Source: Opitutus sp. ER46 (GTDB lineage Bacteria > Verrucomicrobiota > Verrucomicrobiia > Opitutales > Opitutaceae). Taken from it: a DNA stretch of 64,000 nt. Below are positions 24,612 through 32,640 of this stretch, piece after piece. Numbering within the stretch: position 1 is the stretch's first letter; the number at the start of each line of letters is the position of its first letter. The position numbers were made by a program, and so were the translations under genes. The DNA is taken from the NCBI RefSeq assembly GCF_003054705.1, contig NZ_QAYX01000019.1, positions 62,001 through 126,000 of the forward strand. The letters run 5' to 3'. The notes under the pieces are model-generated. The model worked only from the letters and a program-made list of their open reading frames with translations, was not told where the DNA came from and searched no databases.

Positions 24612-25403
24612 ATGTCCGCCGCGCCCCTGCTCAACCTGTTCTCCGTCGTCATCCCCGCACGCGACGAGGAGGAGTCCCTCCCCGCCACGCTCGGTGACAT
24701 TCACCGCGCCTTCACCGCCGCGGGCATCCCCCACGAGATCGTCGTGGTGGACGACGGCAGCAAGGACCGCACCTGGGCCGTGCTGCAGGACCTGAAAAAA
24801 ACGATCCCCACCCTCGCGCCCGTCCGCAACACGGGCGAAAACGGCTTCGGCCGCGCCGTCGTCTTCGGCCTCGACCACAGCCAGGGGGATGCCGTCGTGA
24901 TCATGATGGCCGACGCCTCCGACGACCCCGCGGACGCCGTCAAATACTGGCGATTGCTCAACGAGGGCTACGACTGCGCCTTCGGCAGCCGCTTCGTCCC
25001 GGGCGGGCGCGTGATCGATTACCCGCGGGTGAAGCTGTTCGTGAACCGGCTCGCCAACTTTCTGGTGCGCGTCGGCTTTCACATTCCGCTCAACGACACG
25101 ACCAACGCCTTCAAGGCCTATCGGCGCACCGTGATCGATGGCTGCCGCCCCTACCTGGCCCCGCATTTCAACCTCACCGTCGAGATCCCGCTCAAGGCGA
25201 TCGTCCGCGGCTACTCCTTCACCGTCACTCCGATCTCCTGGCGCAACCGCAAGTACGGCGTCGCGAAGTTGAAGATCAAGGAGATGGGCAGCCGGTACTT
25301 CTTCATCTGCGCCTACGTGTGGCTCGAGAAGTACTTCAGCCGCGGCGATTACCGGCGCAAGGCCGTCGCCGCCCCGCTGCCTCCGACCACCGCCGTCCGT
25401 TGA
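24612..25403 (+). CDS. GT2 family glycosyltransferase, dolichyl-phosphate-mannose-synthase type
   Basis: The 263-residue GT-A enzyme opens with FSVVIPARDEEESLPATL and has VVVDDGSKDRTWAVL (nucleotide-binding DD), then GDAVVIMMADASDDPADAVK (the DXD-equivalent) and FGSRFVPGGRVIDYPRVKL. This pattern matches the DPM1/GtrB-like branch, which transfers a sugar from a nucleotide donor to polyprenyl phosphate. There is no C-terminal pair of membrane helices, unlike the enzyme at 30467-31411. It begins 5 bp after the epimerase stop, so the two are almost certainly co-transcribed. Confidence 0.85.
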   Translation: MSAAPLLNLFSVVIPARDEEESLPATLGDIHRAFTAAGIPHEIVVVDDGSKDRTWAVLQDLKKTIPTLAPVRNTGENGFGRAVVFGLDHSQGDAVVIMMADASDDPADAVKYWRLLNEGYDCAFGSRFVPGGRVIDYPRVKLFVNRLANFLVRVGFHIPLNDTTNAFKAYRRTVIDGCRPYLAPHFNLTVEIPLKAIVRGYSFTVTPISWRNRKYGVAKLKIKEMGSRYFFICAYVWLEKYFSRGDYRRKAVAAPLPPTTAVR

Positions 25404-25532
25404 GCGTCGGCGCGAGTAGCGCGGTGCTCGCCCGTGGGCGCGGCTCAGAATGCCCTTGTTCCGGGCACGCCCGCCAGTTGACTCGATGCTTTCCCTTTTC
25501 CGCTCCTTCCTTACTCAACGCCTATCCTTTCA

Positions 25533-26405
25533 ATGATCTACCTGCTCGGAGGTTCCGGATACGTCGGCCAGGCCTACCAGGCGCTCCTGCAGCGCAAGGG
25601 AATCCCCTTTCGTAATCTCCGCCGCGCGGAGCTCGACTACACCCAGCGCGCGACACTGGTGGAGGCGCTGCGCCGCGACCGGCCGGAGTTTCTGATCAAT
25701 GCCGCCGGCTACACGGGCAAACCCAACGTCGACGCCTGCGAGCTGCACAAGGCCGAGTGCCTGTTCGGTAACGCCGTCCTCCCGGGCACGATCGCCGAGG
25801 CCTGCGCCGAGGCGGGCGTGCCGTGGGGCCATGTTTCCTCTGGCTGCATCTACAGCGGCGCACGGCCCGACGGCTCCGGGTTCACCGAGGAGGACACGCC
25901 GAACTTCACGTTCCGCACCAACCACTGCTCCTTCTACAGCGGCACCAAGGCGCTCGGTGAGGAGGTCCTCGCCGGCAAGCCGCAGGTGTACGTCTGGCGG
26001 CTGCGGATCCCGTTCAACGCCATCGACAATCCGCGCAACTACCTGACGAAGCTCCTGCGCTACCCGAAGCTGCTTGAGGCCACCAATTCGATTTCGCAGC
26101 TCGAGGAGTTCGTCGCCGCCACCTTTGCCTGCTGGGAGAAGCGCATTCCGTTCGGCACGTACAACGTGACCAACCCCGGCGCCATCACCACGCACGAGGT
26201 GGTCGAGCTGATTCGCCAAAGCGGCGTCAGCCGCAAGGACTTCGTCTTCTTCAAGAGCGAGGACGAGTTCATGCACGTCGCCGCGAAGACCCCGCGCTCC
26301 AACTGCGTGATGGACTCCACCAAGCTCGCCCGCGCCGGCATCTCCCTCACCCCCGTCCGCGATGCCGTTTCCGCCGCCCTCCGCAACTGGCAGGCGACTC
26401 CCTGA
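25533..26405 (+). CDS. RmlD-superfamily reductase resembling plant NRS/ER (3,5-epimerase/4-reductase)
   Basis: The 290-residue SDR has a short Rossmann motif GGSGYVGQ at the N-terminus. It shares long signature strings with the eukaryotic bifunctional nucleotide-rhamnose synthase/epimerase-reductase (NRS/ER): NAAGYTGKPNVDACELHK, a GCI motif with a conserved cysteine, EEDTPNF, FYSGTKA (YxxxK), NPRNYLTK, YNVTNPG and PRSNCVMDSTKL. In that family one chain does both the 3,5-epimerisation and the 4-reduction of the keto-deoxy-sugar. With rmlB and rmlA nearby and no rmlC visible, this protein may complete a dTDP-rhamnose-type pathway. An ordinary RmlD-like reductase is the alternative. Confidence 0.8.
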   Translation: MIYLLGGSGYVGQAYQALLQRKGIPFRNLRRAELDYTQRATLVEALRRDRPEFLINAAGYTGKPNVDACELHKAECLFGNAVLPGTIAEACAEAGVPWGHVSSGCIYSGARPDGSGFTEEDTPNFTFRTNHCSFYSGTKALGEEVLAGKPQVYVWRLRIPFNAIDNPRNYLTKLLRYPKLLEATNSISQLEEFVAATFACWEKRIPFGTYNVTNPGAITTHEVVELIRQSGVSRKDFVFFKSEDEFMHVAAKTPRSNCVMDSTKLARAGISLTPVRDAVSAALRNWQATP

Positions 26406-26419
26406 CTAGTTTCCAGACA

Positions 26420-26876
26420 GGAACCGCGAAAGGCGCGAAACGACGCGAAAATCATGCCCGACCCGCTCCTGTACCGCGAGGAAGCATACCAGATCATCGG
26501 TGCGTGTTTCGCGGTCTATCGAGAAAAGGGACACGGCTTCGCAGAGGCGGTGTATCAGGACTCACTGGAGATCGAGCTTGAGCACAGCGCCGTGCCTTAC
26601 GAAGCCCAGCGCAACTTTCAGATCACCCACCGGGGGCAGCCGCTGCGGCACAGCTTTACTCCCAACCTCGTTTGTTTCGGCAAGATCCTGGTCGAGCTGA
26701 AAGCGGTGAGGACGCTGGCCGATGAACACCGAGCCCAGGTGCTCAACTACCTCAAGGTCGCAAAGCTGCAGCTTGCCCTGCTGGTGAACTTCGGGGCATA
26801 CCCTCAACTTCAGTGGGAGCGTCTCGTGCTCACCCACCCCTGATTTTCGCGTCCTTTCGCGCCTTTCGCGGTTTCC
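26420..26876 (+). mobile_element. GxxExxY gene cassette bounded by inverted repeats
   Basis: A 457-bp unit made only of two inverted arms and one gene. The left arm (26420-26454) begins GGAACCGCGAAAGGCGCG and ends ACGCGAAAATCA. The right arm (26841-26876) is its reverse complement with one inserted base and one substitution over 36 positions. The left arm runs into the A of the start codon and the right arm begins with the stop codon TGA, so there is essentially no other sequence. Arm units are CGCGAAA repeats, three per arm. No target-site duplication is evident. Gene-less palindromes with the same arms lie at 10978-11736. Confidence 0.78.
26454..26843 (+). CDS. GxxExxY protein (PDDEXK_3-like small nuclease-fold protein)
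   Basis: The 129-residue protein carries the name-giving motif in [10 protein letters not shown] (GFAEAVY = GxxExxY), then [18 protein letters not shown], and [11 protein letters not shown], where E-x-K forms the PD-(D/E)XK-like core. The last strand is [10 protein letters not shown]. The family is common and multi-copy in Planctomycetes, Verrucomicrobia and relatives; its biochemical role is not established. Start and stop codons lie inside the flanking inverted repeats (see the cassette). It interrupts the sugar-nucleotide operon between the NRS/ER-like gene and rmlB, in the same direction as the host genes. Confidence 0.9.
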   Translation: MPDPLLYREEAYQIIGACFAVYREKGHGFAEAVYQDSLEIELEHSAVPYEAQRNFQITHRGQPLRHSFTPNLVCFGKILVELKAVRTLADEHRAQVLNYLKVAKLQLALLVNFGAYPQLQWERLVLTHP

Positions 26877-26886
26877 CCTCTTCAAC

Positions 26887-27951
26887 ATGCAACTTCTCGT
26901 CACCGGTGGATGTGGGTTTATTGGGTCGAACTTCATTCGTCAGCGGTTGCTCGAACGCGGGTCCGCGGTCACGCGGATCGTCAACCTCGACGCGCTGACG
27001 TACGCCGGCAACCCCGCCAACCTGGCGGATCTCGCGTCGGATCCGCGGTACGTCTTCGCCCACGGCAGCATCGGCGACACCGAGCTCGTCAGCCGGCTCC
27101 TCGCCGAGCACCAGATCGACGCCGTCGTGAACTTCGCGGCCGAGTCGCACGTCGATCGCTCCATCGATTCGCCCGAACCGTTCGTCCAGACCAACGTCGT
27201 CGGCACGCTGCGCCTCCTGAATGCCACGCGGCTCTACTGGACCAAGCTGCCCACCGCCAAGAAGGACGCGTTCCGCTTCCTGCACGTCTCGACCGACGAG
27301 GTCTACGGCACGCTGGGGCCCAAGGATCCGGCCTTCACCGAGGAGACGCCGTTCGCGCCCAACTCGCCGTACGCGGCGTCCAAGGCCGCAAGCGATCACC
27401 TGGTCCGCTCGTACCAGCACACGTTTCACCTGCCGACGCTGACGACGAACTGCTCGAACAACTACGGGCCGTACCACTTTCCCGAGAAGCTGATCCCGCT
27501 GATGATCCTCAACGCCCTCGAGGGCAAACCGCTGCCGGTGTACGGCGATGGCCAGCAGATCCGCGACTGGCTCTACGTCGAGGACCACGCCGCCGCCATC
27601 TGGCTCGTGCTGCGCCAGGGCCGCGTGGGCGAGACCTACAACATCGGCGGGCTCAACGAGCAGCCGAACATCGAGATCGTGCAGCGCATCTGCGCGCTGC
27701 TCGACCGCAAGTCCCCGCGCGCCGACGGCCAGAGCTACACCACCCAGATCACGCACGTGGCCGACCGCCCCGGCCACGACCGCCGCTATTCGATCGATTG
27801 CGCGAAGCTCCAGCGCGAGCTCGGCTGGGCCCCGAAAGAATCCTTCGCCAGCGGCATCGAGAAAACCGTCGACTGGTACCTGAATCACCGCGCCTGGGCC
27901 GCGGAGATCACCGCGCGTTCCTACGCCCGCGAGCGCCTTGGCGTCGCCTGA
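26887..27951 (+). CDS. rmlB: dTDP-glucose 4,6-dehydratase
   Basis: Converts dTDP-glucose to dTDP-4-keto-6-deoxyglucose, the second step of dTDP-rhamnose synthesis. The 354-residue extended SDR has [10 protein letters not shown] at residues 7-16, [20 protein letters not shown], a [11 protein letters not shown] segment with the catalytic Asp-Glu pair, [13 protein letters not shown] (YxxxK), [15 protein letters not shown] and [16 protein letters not shown]. All are RmlB signatures. Ten base pairs separate it from the GxxExxY cassette and 27 bp from the four-helix-bundle cassette, so it is bracketed by two insertions. Confidence 0.97.
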   Translation: MQLLVTGGCGFIGSNFIRQRLLERGSAVTRIVNLDALTYAGNPANLADLASDPRYVFAHGSIGDTELVSRLLAEHQIDAVVNFAAESHVDRSIDSPEPFVQTNVVGTLRLLNATRLYWTKLPTAKKDAFRFLHVSTDEVYGTLGPKDPAFTEETPFAPNSPYAASKAASDHLVRSYQHTFHLPTLTTNCSNNYGPYHFPEKLIPLMILNALEGKPLPVYGDGQQIRDWLYVEDHAAAIWLVLRQGRVGETYNIGGLNEQPNIEIVQRICALLDRKSPRADGQSYTTQITHVADRPGHDRRYSIDCAKLQRELGWAPKESFASGIEKTVDWYLNHRAWAAEITARSYARERLGVA

Positions 27952-27978
27952 TCGGCTGCGCCGATGCGCGGTGATCTG

Positions 27979-28428
27979 TAAGGCCTAAGGTGTAAGGTTT
28001 CGGACCAAGATTACCCATGGCATACCGGTCATTTGAGGAATTGGAGGTCTGGCAGTTGGCGCGGAGACTCGCGACGGACGTCTATCGCGAGTTGGCGGCG
28101 TGCCGCGATTTCGGGTTCCGGGACCAGATCACTCGGGCCGCGTGCTCTATCTCTAGCAATATCGCCGAGGGTTCAGAGCGGCTGCACGCATCTGAGTTTG
28201 TTCAGTTCCTCGGGTACGCAAAGGGCTCGGCGGGCGAGACCCGCAACCAGCTCTATCTCGCCGCCGACCTCGGCTATATGAATCCCGACCGCGCCGAGGC
28301 GCTGCGCGCGGACGTACGGAGGATCGGCGCGAAGCTTTACGCGCTGATCCGCAGCCTCCAGGGTTCCTGAGTTCGCCCCCTGCCGTCCCTCCGGTTCGGA
28401 CCTAAAACTCTACACCTTAATCCTTACC
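27979..28428 (+). mobile_element. Four-helix-bundle gene cassette bounded by inverted repeats
   Basis: A 450-bp unit. The left arm (27979-28006) is built of three units starting TAAGG (TAAGGCC, TAAGGTG, TAAGGTTT) and ends CGGACC. The right arm (28398-28428) is the imperfect reverse complement, reading GGACCTAAAACTC and then TACACCTTAATCCTTACC. About 27 positions align with several mismatches. The arms lie 10 bp before the start codon and 27 bp after the stop codon of the enclosed gene. Size and three-unit arm design resemble the GxxExxY cassette, although arm sequence and cargo are unrelated. Confidence 0.72.
28017..28370 (+). CDS. Four-helix-bundle protein (23S rRNA intervening-sequence protein family)
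   Basis: The 117-residue all-alpha protein shows the family hallmarks: FEELEVWQLARRLATDVY at the N-terminus, DFGFRDQITRAACSISSNIAEGSE in the centre (given here only as a region, residues about 36-60) and FVQFLGYAKGSAGETRNQLYLA. The family was first seen encoded within intervening sequences of 23S rRNA genes and is now known as free-standing genes scattered in many bacteria. Its molecular role is unknown. It lies inside an inverted-repeat cassette in the rml operon between rmlB and rmlA, co-directional with both. Confidence 0.92.
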   Translation: MAYRSFEELEVWQLARRLATDVYRELAACRDFGFRDQITRAACSISSNIAEGSERLHASEFVQFLGYAKGSAGETRNQLYLAADLGYMNPDRAEALRADVRRIGAKLYALIRSLQGS

Positions 28429-28453
28429 CATTCCGCGACCCTCCAGCTTCGCT

Positions 28454-29386
28454 ATGCTATCCGATCCCGCGACCACCTCTCAGCCTACCTCCCCCAGCAC
28501 CGCCCCGCGTCGCGGAATCATCCTCGCCGGCGGCTCGGGCACGCGCCTGTACCCGCTGACGATCGCCGTGAGCAAGCAGCTGATGCCGGTGTACGACAAA
28601 CCAATGGTGTACTACCCGCTGTCGGTCCTGATGCTCGCCGGCATCCGCGAGGTGCTCGTCATCTCCACGCCGCAGGATCTGCCACTGTTCGAGCGCCTGC
28701 TGGGCACCGGCGAAAATCTCGGCCTCAAGCTGAGCTACGCCGCGCAGCCCAAGCCCGAGGGACTCGCCCAGGCGTTTCACATCGCCGAGGAGGTCGGCTT
28801 CCTGAAGCACGAGCCCGCGGCGCTCGTGCTGGGTGACAATCTCTTCTACGGCCACGACCTCGTGAAGTCGCTCGGCCACGCGGCGGCGCGGCAGGAGGGG
28901 GCGACAATCTTCGGTTACCACGTCGCCGATCCCAAGAGCTACGGCGTCGTCGAGTTCGCGCCGGACGGCCGCGTGCTCTCGCTCGAGGAGAAGCCGGCGC
29001 AACCGAAATCCAACTACGCCATCCCCGGCATCTATTTCTACGACCGCGACGTCGTGGCGTTCTCCCGCCGGCTGAAGCCCTCGAAGCGCGGCGAGCTCGA
29101 GATCACCGACCTCAACCGCCTCTACCTCGAAGCCGGCCGGCTGCACGTCGAGATCCTCGGGCGCGGCACGGCGTGGCTCGACACCGGGACGCACGAGTCG
29201 CTGCTCGATGCGGGCCAGTTCGTGAGCGTCATCGAGAGCCGCCAGGGCCTGAAGATCGCGTGCCTTGAGGAGATCGCCTGGCGGCAGGGCTGGATCGATC
29301 GCGCCACGCTTGACGCCAACATCGCCCGCCTCGGCAAATCCAGCTACGGCGCCTACCTCCGCCGCATCGCAGAGGAGAAGGAATAG
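28454..29386 (+). CDS. rmlA: Glucose-1-phosphate thymidylyltransferase
   Basis: First enzyme of the dTDP-rhamnose pathway, making dTDP-glucose from dTTP and glucose-1-phosphate. The 310-residue protein has the nucleotidyltransferase start GIILAGGSGTRLYPLT, then SKQLMPVYDKPMVYYPLS, LVLGDNLFYGHDL, VVEFAPDGRVLSLEEKPAQP and the C-terminal GRGTAWLDTGTHESLLDA. These are RmlA-specific. A Ser/Thr/Pro-rich N-terminal leader of about 20 residues precedes the core. The gene lies 26 bp after the four-helix-bundle cassette and 42 bp before a GT2 gene. Confidence 0.97.
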   Translation: MLSDPATTSQPTSPSTAPRRGIILAGGSGTRLYPLTIAVSKQLMPVYDKPMVYYPLSVLMLAGIREVLVISTPQDLPLFERLLGTGENLGLKLSYAAQPKPEGLAQAFHIAEEVGFLKHEPAALVLGDNLFYGHDLVKSLGHAAARQEGATIFGYHVADPKSYGVVEFAPDGRVLSLEEKPAQPKSNYAIPGIYFYDRDVVAFSRRLKPSKRGELEITDLNRLYLEAGRLHVEILGRGTAWLDTGTHESLLDAGQFVSVIESRQGLKIACLEEIAWRQGWIDRATLDANIARLGKSSYGAYLRRIAEEKE

Positions 29387-29427
29387 CGCGCCGTCCGCGA
29401 TTCGCGCACTGCCGCCGAGCCACGTCC

Positions 29428-30444
29428 ATGCCACCTCCCGCCTCCCCTGCTGGCGCGGAGCGTGCCCCCGCCCCGGGAGCCACGCTGGACCTGAGCTGCA
29501 TCGTTCCGCTCTTCAACAATCTGGCGCTCAGCCAGGCGATGGTGGAGAGCCTGCGCGCCACGCTGCCGGCCAGACTCGCGCACGAGATCATCCTCATCGA
29601 CGACGGCAGCACCGACGGCACTCGCGCCTGGCTGGCCTCGCTCCGTGAACCGCCCTTCCGGATGCTGCTGAACGAGCGCAATCTGGGTTTTGCCGCCACG
29701 AACAACCGCGCCGCCACCGAGGCCCGCGGCCGGAACCTCGTCCTGCTCAACAACGACCTGGTGCTGCAACCGCGCTGGCTCGAGCCGATGCTCGCCGCCC
29801 AGCATTCCCTCGGCCGCCGCGCCGGCCTCGTGGGCAACGTCCAGGTCGACGCCCGCACCGGTGCCGTCGACCACGCCGGCATCGTTTTCAACCTGAAGGC
29901 CAAGCCGGAGCATGACCGTCGCGCGCCGTCGCGCTGGTCGCGTGGGTTCGCGCCGGTCCGTCACGTGCCGGCGGTCACCGCCGCCTGCGTCCTGGTCGAC
30001 GCCTCGCTGTGGCGCGAGCTCGGCGGCTTCGATACGGGCTACGTCAACGGCGGCGAGGACGTCGACCTCTGCTTCCGCGCACGCGCCGCGGGCCGCCTCA
30101 ACGCGGTCGCGTTGCGCAGCGTCGTCCGGCACCACGTGAGCGCCTCGCCCGGCCGCAAGCTGCGCGACGAGGCCAACTCCGAGCGGCTCGCCCGCCGGTG
30201 GGGCGCCGACTTCGTCGCATGCGCCACCCGCGCATGGTGCCGCGAGTACCTTGCCGCCCGACACGCCGAACCCCGCGCGCGCGACGCCACGTTCGTCCGT
30301 CGTGCCTGGCTGCACGCCGTCGGCCTGAGCCGCACCCCGCCCCCCGAGGCAATCGCCTCGCTCAACGCCGCACTCGACCTCGAGTTCGTGCGCTGGCGCG
30401 CGCTGCTGGCGCAGATCTCCGCCCCGGAATCCGGCCCGCGATAG
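29428..30444 (+). CDS. GT2 family glycosyltransferase
   Basis: A 338-residue GT-A enzyme of the rhamnosyltransferase-like GT2 group. LSCIVPLFNNLALSQ starts the fold, IILIDDGSTDGTRAWL holds the nucleotide-binding aspartates, and NERNLGFAATNNRAATEARG is followed by LVLLNNDLVLQPRWLE (DXD equivalent). GGFDTGYVNGGEDVDLCFRA is the acceptor-side ED-containing motif. The first roughly 25 residues are Pro/Ala-rich and likely disordered. It is the last gene of the plus-strand rml run and may transfer the deoxysugar made by the preceding enzymes. It is convergent with the next GT2 gene, 22 bp away. Confidence 0.88.
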   Translation: MPPPASPAGAERAPAPGATLDLSCIVPLFNNLALSQAMVESLRATLPARLAHEIILIDDGSTDGTRAWLASLREPPFRMLLNERNLGFAATNNRAATEARGRNLVLLNNDLVLQPRWLEPMLAAQHSLGRRAGLVGNVQVDARTGAVDHAGIVFNLKAKPEHDRRAPSRWSRGFAPVRHVPAVTAACVLVDASLWRELGGFDTGYVNGGEDVDLCFRARAAGRLNAVALRSVVRHHVSASPGRKLRDEANSERLARRWGADFVACATRAWCREYLAARHAEPRARDATFVRRAWLHAVGLSRTPPPEAIASLNAALDLEFVRWRALLAQISAPESGPR

Positions 30445-30466
30445 CGTCGGGATCTCCGCCGTCCCC

Positions 30467-31411
30467 TCAACGGGCGCTCGGCGCCGACGTCACGACCTCC
30501 CGCTCCACGGCCTGGGGGCGCTGGTTGATCGCCAAAAACATCCGGCCGATGTACTCGCCGATGATGCCGAGGAGCACGAGTTGGGTGCCGGAGAAGATCA
30601 GCATGCCGGCCATCAGCCAGCCCCAGCCGTAGCTCGGCCCGCGGTCGTTCCACCACAGCCAGCCGACCACCGCGAGAGCGGCGATGCCGAGGACGGCGAC
30701 GAGGAAGCCAAGGACCGTCGCCACGCGCAGGGGCGCGACCGAAAAATTGATCCACGCGCTGAGCCAGAGCCGCACCAGCCGCCGCAGGGTGTACGTGCTC
30801 GTGCCGGCCTGGCGCACCTCGTGCCGCACCGTCATCGACCCGATCCGCTGCGTCACCTGCAGCAGCAGGCCGTCGATGTAGGGGTACGGGCCCGCGTACT
30901 TGATGACCTGCTTCGCCGCGAACGCGCTCACGCACCGGAAGCTCGAGAGGTAAAAGCCGCGCGGCTTGTCCAGCGCCCAGTCGGTGACCCGGTTGGTGAA
31001 CCAGCTCCCGAGGTTCCGCCAGGCGGCGTGCTGCTTCTCCTCGTAGTGGCCGAACACGACATCCAGCCCCGTGGCCTTCGCGTGCGCCCAAAGCCGCACG
31101 GCCTCGGCCGGCGGATTCTGGCCATCGTCGTCAAGATTCACGATGTGGGCACCGCGGGCGTGGCGCCAGCCGGTGAGCACCGCGTTGTGCTCGCCGAAAT
31201 TCCGTGCGTGCTCGACCAGCGTGATTGGCACCCGCGCGTCGCGGACCAGCTCGCGGCACACCGTGCTTGTCGCGTCGGTGCTACCGTCGTTCACGAGGAT
31301 GATCTCGTGCCCGCCTTCGACTTCGAGCGCCTCGATCTGCGCCACCACCTCCCGGATGGTTTCGGCGCTGAAGTAGAGGGGAACGACGAAGCTGAGAGCG
31401 GGGGTGGGCAT
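30467..31411 (-). CDS. GT2 polyprenyl-phosphate glycosyltransferase with two C-terminal membrane helices
   Basis: A 314-residue enzyme of the GtrB/ArnC type. LSFVVPLYFSAETIREVVAQ and EIILVNDGSTDATSTVCREL open the catalytic domain, NFGEHNAVLTGWRHARG and IVNLDDDGQNPPAE hold the catalytic aspartates, and two hydrophobic helices lie near residues 235-260 and 272-295 (ATVLGFLVAVLGIAALAV). Such enzymes load a sugar onto undecaprenyl phosphate for later transfer by membrane GT-C enzymes, and several GT-C-like proteins are encoded nearby. The ATG at 31411 (MPTPALSFVV) is chosen; frames further upstream lack conserved sequence. Confidence 0.88.
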   Translation of the reverse strand: MPTPALSFVVPLYFSAETIREVVAQIEALEVEGGHEIILVNDGSTDATSTVCRELVRDARVPITLVEHARNFGEHNAVLTGWRHARGAHIVNLDDDGQNPPAEAVRLWAHAKATGLDVVFGHYEEKQHAAWRNLGSWFTNRVTDWALDKPRGFYLSSFRCVSAFAAKQVIKYAGPYPYIDGLLLQVTQRIGSMTVRHEVRQAGTSTYTLRRLVRLWLSAWINFSVAPLRVATVLGFLVAVLGIAALAVVGWLWWNDRGPSYGWGWLMAGMLIFSGTQLVLLGIIGEYIGRMFLAINQRPQAVEREVVTSAPSAR

Positions 31412-31518
31412 CCGGGGGAGGCTCAGAGATGGCTCATCCCGTCCGAATTCGGAAGCCGGAAAATGGCCGCGGCGGCGCAACCGATTGGCGGACACGCCGC
31501 GCGCACGGCCCGGGCCGC

Positions 31519-32520
31519 TCAGAGATAGTGCCGGAGTTCGCGGCGATAGTACGCCAGGGTCCGGGCGAGAGCGGTGCGCAGGTCGGTCCGCGGCTTCCAT
31601 CCGAGCACGCGACCGATCAGGCGGTCGTCCGCGTAGTAGTCGCCGATATCGATCTTGCGCCGGTCGCGAGGGAACTCGCGCACGACGTACACGCCGCCGC
31701 CATTCGCCGTGACGATGAGCTGGGCGAGCGCCTCGAGCGTGACTGGCGGCGGCCCGCCGAGATTGAACACGCGGCCCTCTGCCTTCGGGTTCGCCGCGGC
31801 CAACAGGAACGCCTCCACCGCGTCATCGACGTAGGTGAAGTCGCGCAACTGCTCCCCGCCCCACACCTCGATCGGCTCGCCCTCGAGCAGCCGCCGGATC
31901 CACACGCCGACGAAGGTCTGGCGCGCATCCTTGATGCGCATGCGCGGACCGATCGTGTTCGTCAGCCGCAATGCCGTCGCCCGGATGCCGTGCACGCGCG
32001 AATACAGGAGGTGAAACGACTCCCCCGCGATCTTGTTGATGCCGTTCACGTCGACGGGCCGCAGTGGGTGCTCCTCGTCGACCGGCAGGTAATCAGGACG
32101 GCCGTAGATCTGCCGTGTGCTGGCGAAGACGATCCGGATCTGCGGATTATGGAGCCGGCACGCCTCGAGAATCGCCAGTTGCGCCCGGCAGTTGATGTCC
32201 AGGTCGGTCTGCGGGTCGGTCATCGAGTCCATGTGGCTCGTCTGCCCCGCGAGGTTGAAAAGATAGTCCTGCCCGGCGACGAGCTTCGGCAGTTTCGGCC
32301 AGTCGCGCACGTCGGCCACGTGCACCTGGATCCGGCCGGCCACGCCGTCGAGGTTGCGCCGGTTGCCGCCGTACTCGGGCACGAGGCTGTCGACGACGCT
32401 CACCTCAGCGCCCAACGCCACGAGGCGCCGCGCAAGGTTCGAACCGATGAACCCCAATCCACCGGTGATGAGGACTCGTTTGCCGGCGTACGCACGGCGG
32501 AAGTTCAGAGGGGCTGGCAT
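31519..32520 (-). CDS. NAD-dependent epimerase/dehydratase lacking the YxxxK tyrosine
   Basis: The 333-residue extended SDR shows GGLGFIGSNLARRL near residue 21, an FNLAGQTSHMDSMTDP segment, FASTRQIYGRPDYLP, IGPRMRIKDARQTF and VWGGEQLRDFTYVDDAVEA, all typical of nucleotide-sugar epimerases. At the position of the catalytic tyrosine the sequence is VNGINKIAGE, so Asn replaces Tyr while the Lys is kept. The other SDR sugar enzymes in this window retain YxxxK. It may use a different acid/base residue or belong to a subfamily with this change. It lies upstream of the GT2 gene on the minus strand, 107 bp away. The substrate is unknown. Confidence 0.82.
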   Translation of the reverse strand: MPAPLNFRRAYAGKRVLITGGLGFIGSNLARRLVALGAEVSVVDSLVPEYGGNRRNLDGVAGRIQVHVADVRDWPKLPKLVAGQDYLFNLAGQTSHMDSMTDPQTDLDINCRAQLAILEACRLHNPQIRIVFASTRQIYGRPDYLPVDEEHPLRPVDVNGINKIAGESFHLLYSRVHGIRATALRLTNTIGPRMRIKDARQTFVGVWIRRLLEGEPIEVWGGEQLRDFTYVDDAVEAFLLAAANPKAEGRVFNLGGPPPVTLEALAQLIVTANGGGVYVVREFPRDRRKIDIGDYYADDRLIGRVLGWKPRTDLRTALARTLAYYRRELRHYL

Positions 32521-32610
32521 CCGGGCTCGAGGAAACAGTCCCCGGCCCCTGTGCGCCAACCCGAAAAATTAGGCGGCCACCCGGCAGCCTGCGCGAGCGG
32601 GCAGTTTGAC

Positions 32611-32635
32611 CGCCCCCGCGGCAACCGCGGCGGCG
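32611..32635 (-). terminator. Hairpin downstream of the 729-residue membrane protein gene
   Basis: CGCCCCCGCGG (32611-32621) and CCGCGGCGGCG (32625-32635) pair over 11 positions with one mismatch and a 3-nt loop, starting 5 nt past the stop codon on the minus strand. No U tract follows. Confidence 0.45.
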
Positions 32636-32640
32636 CACGT

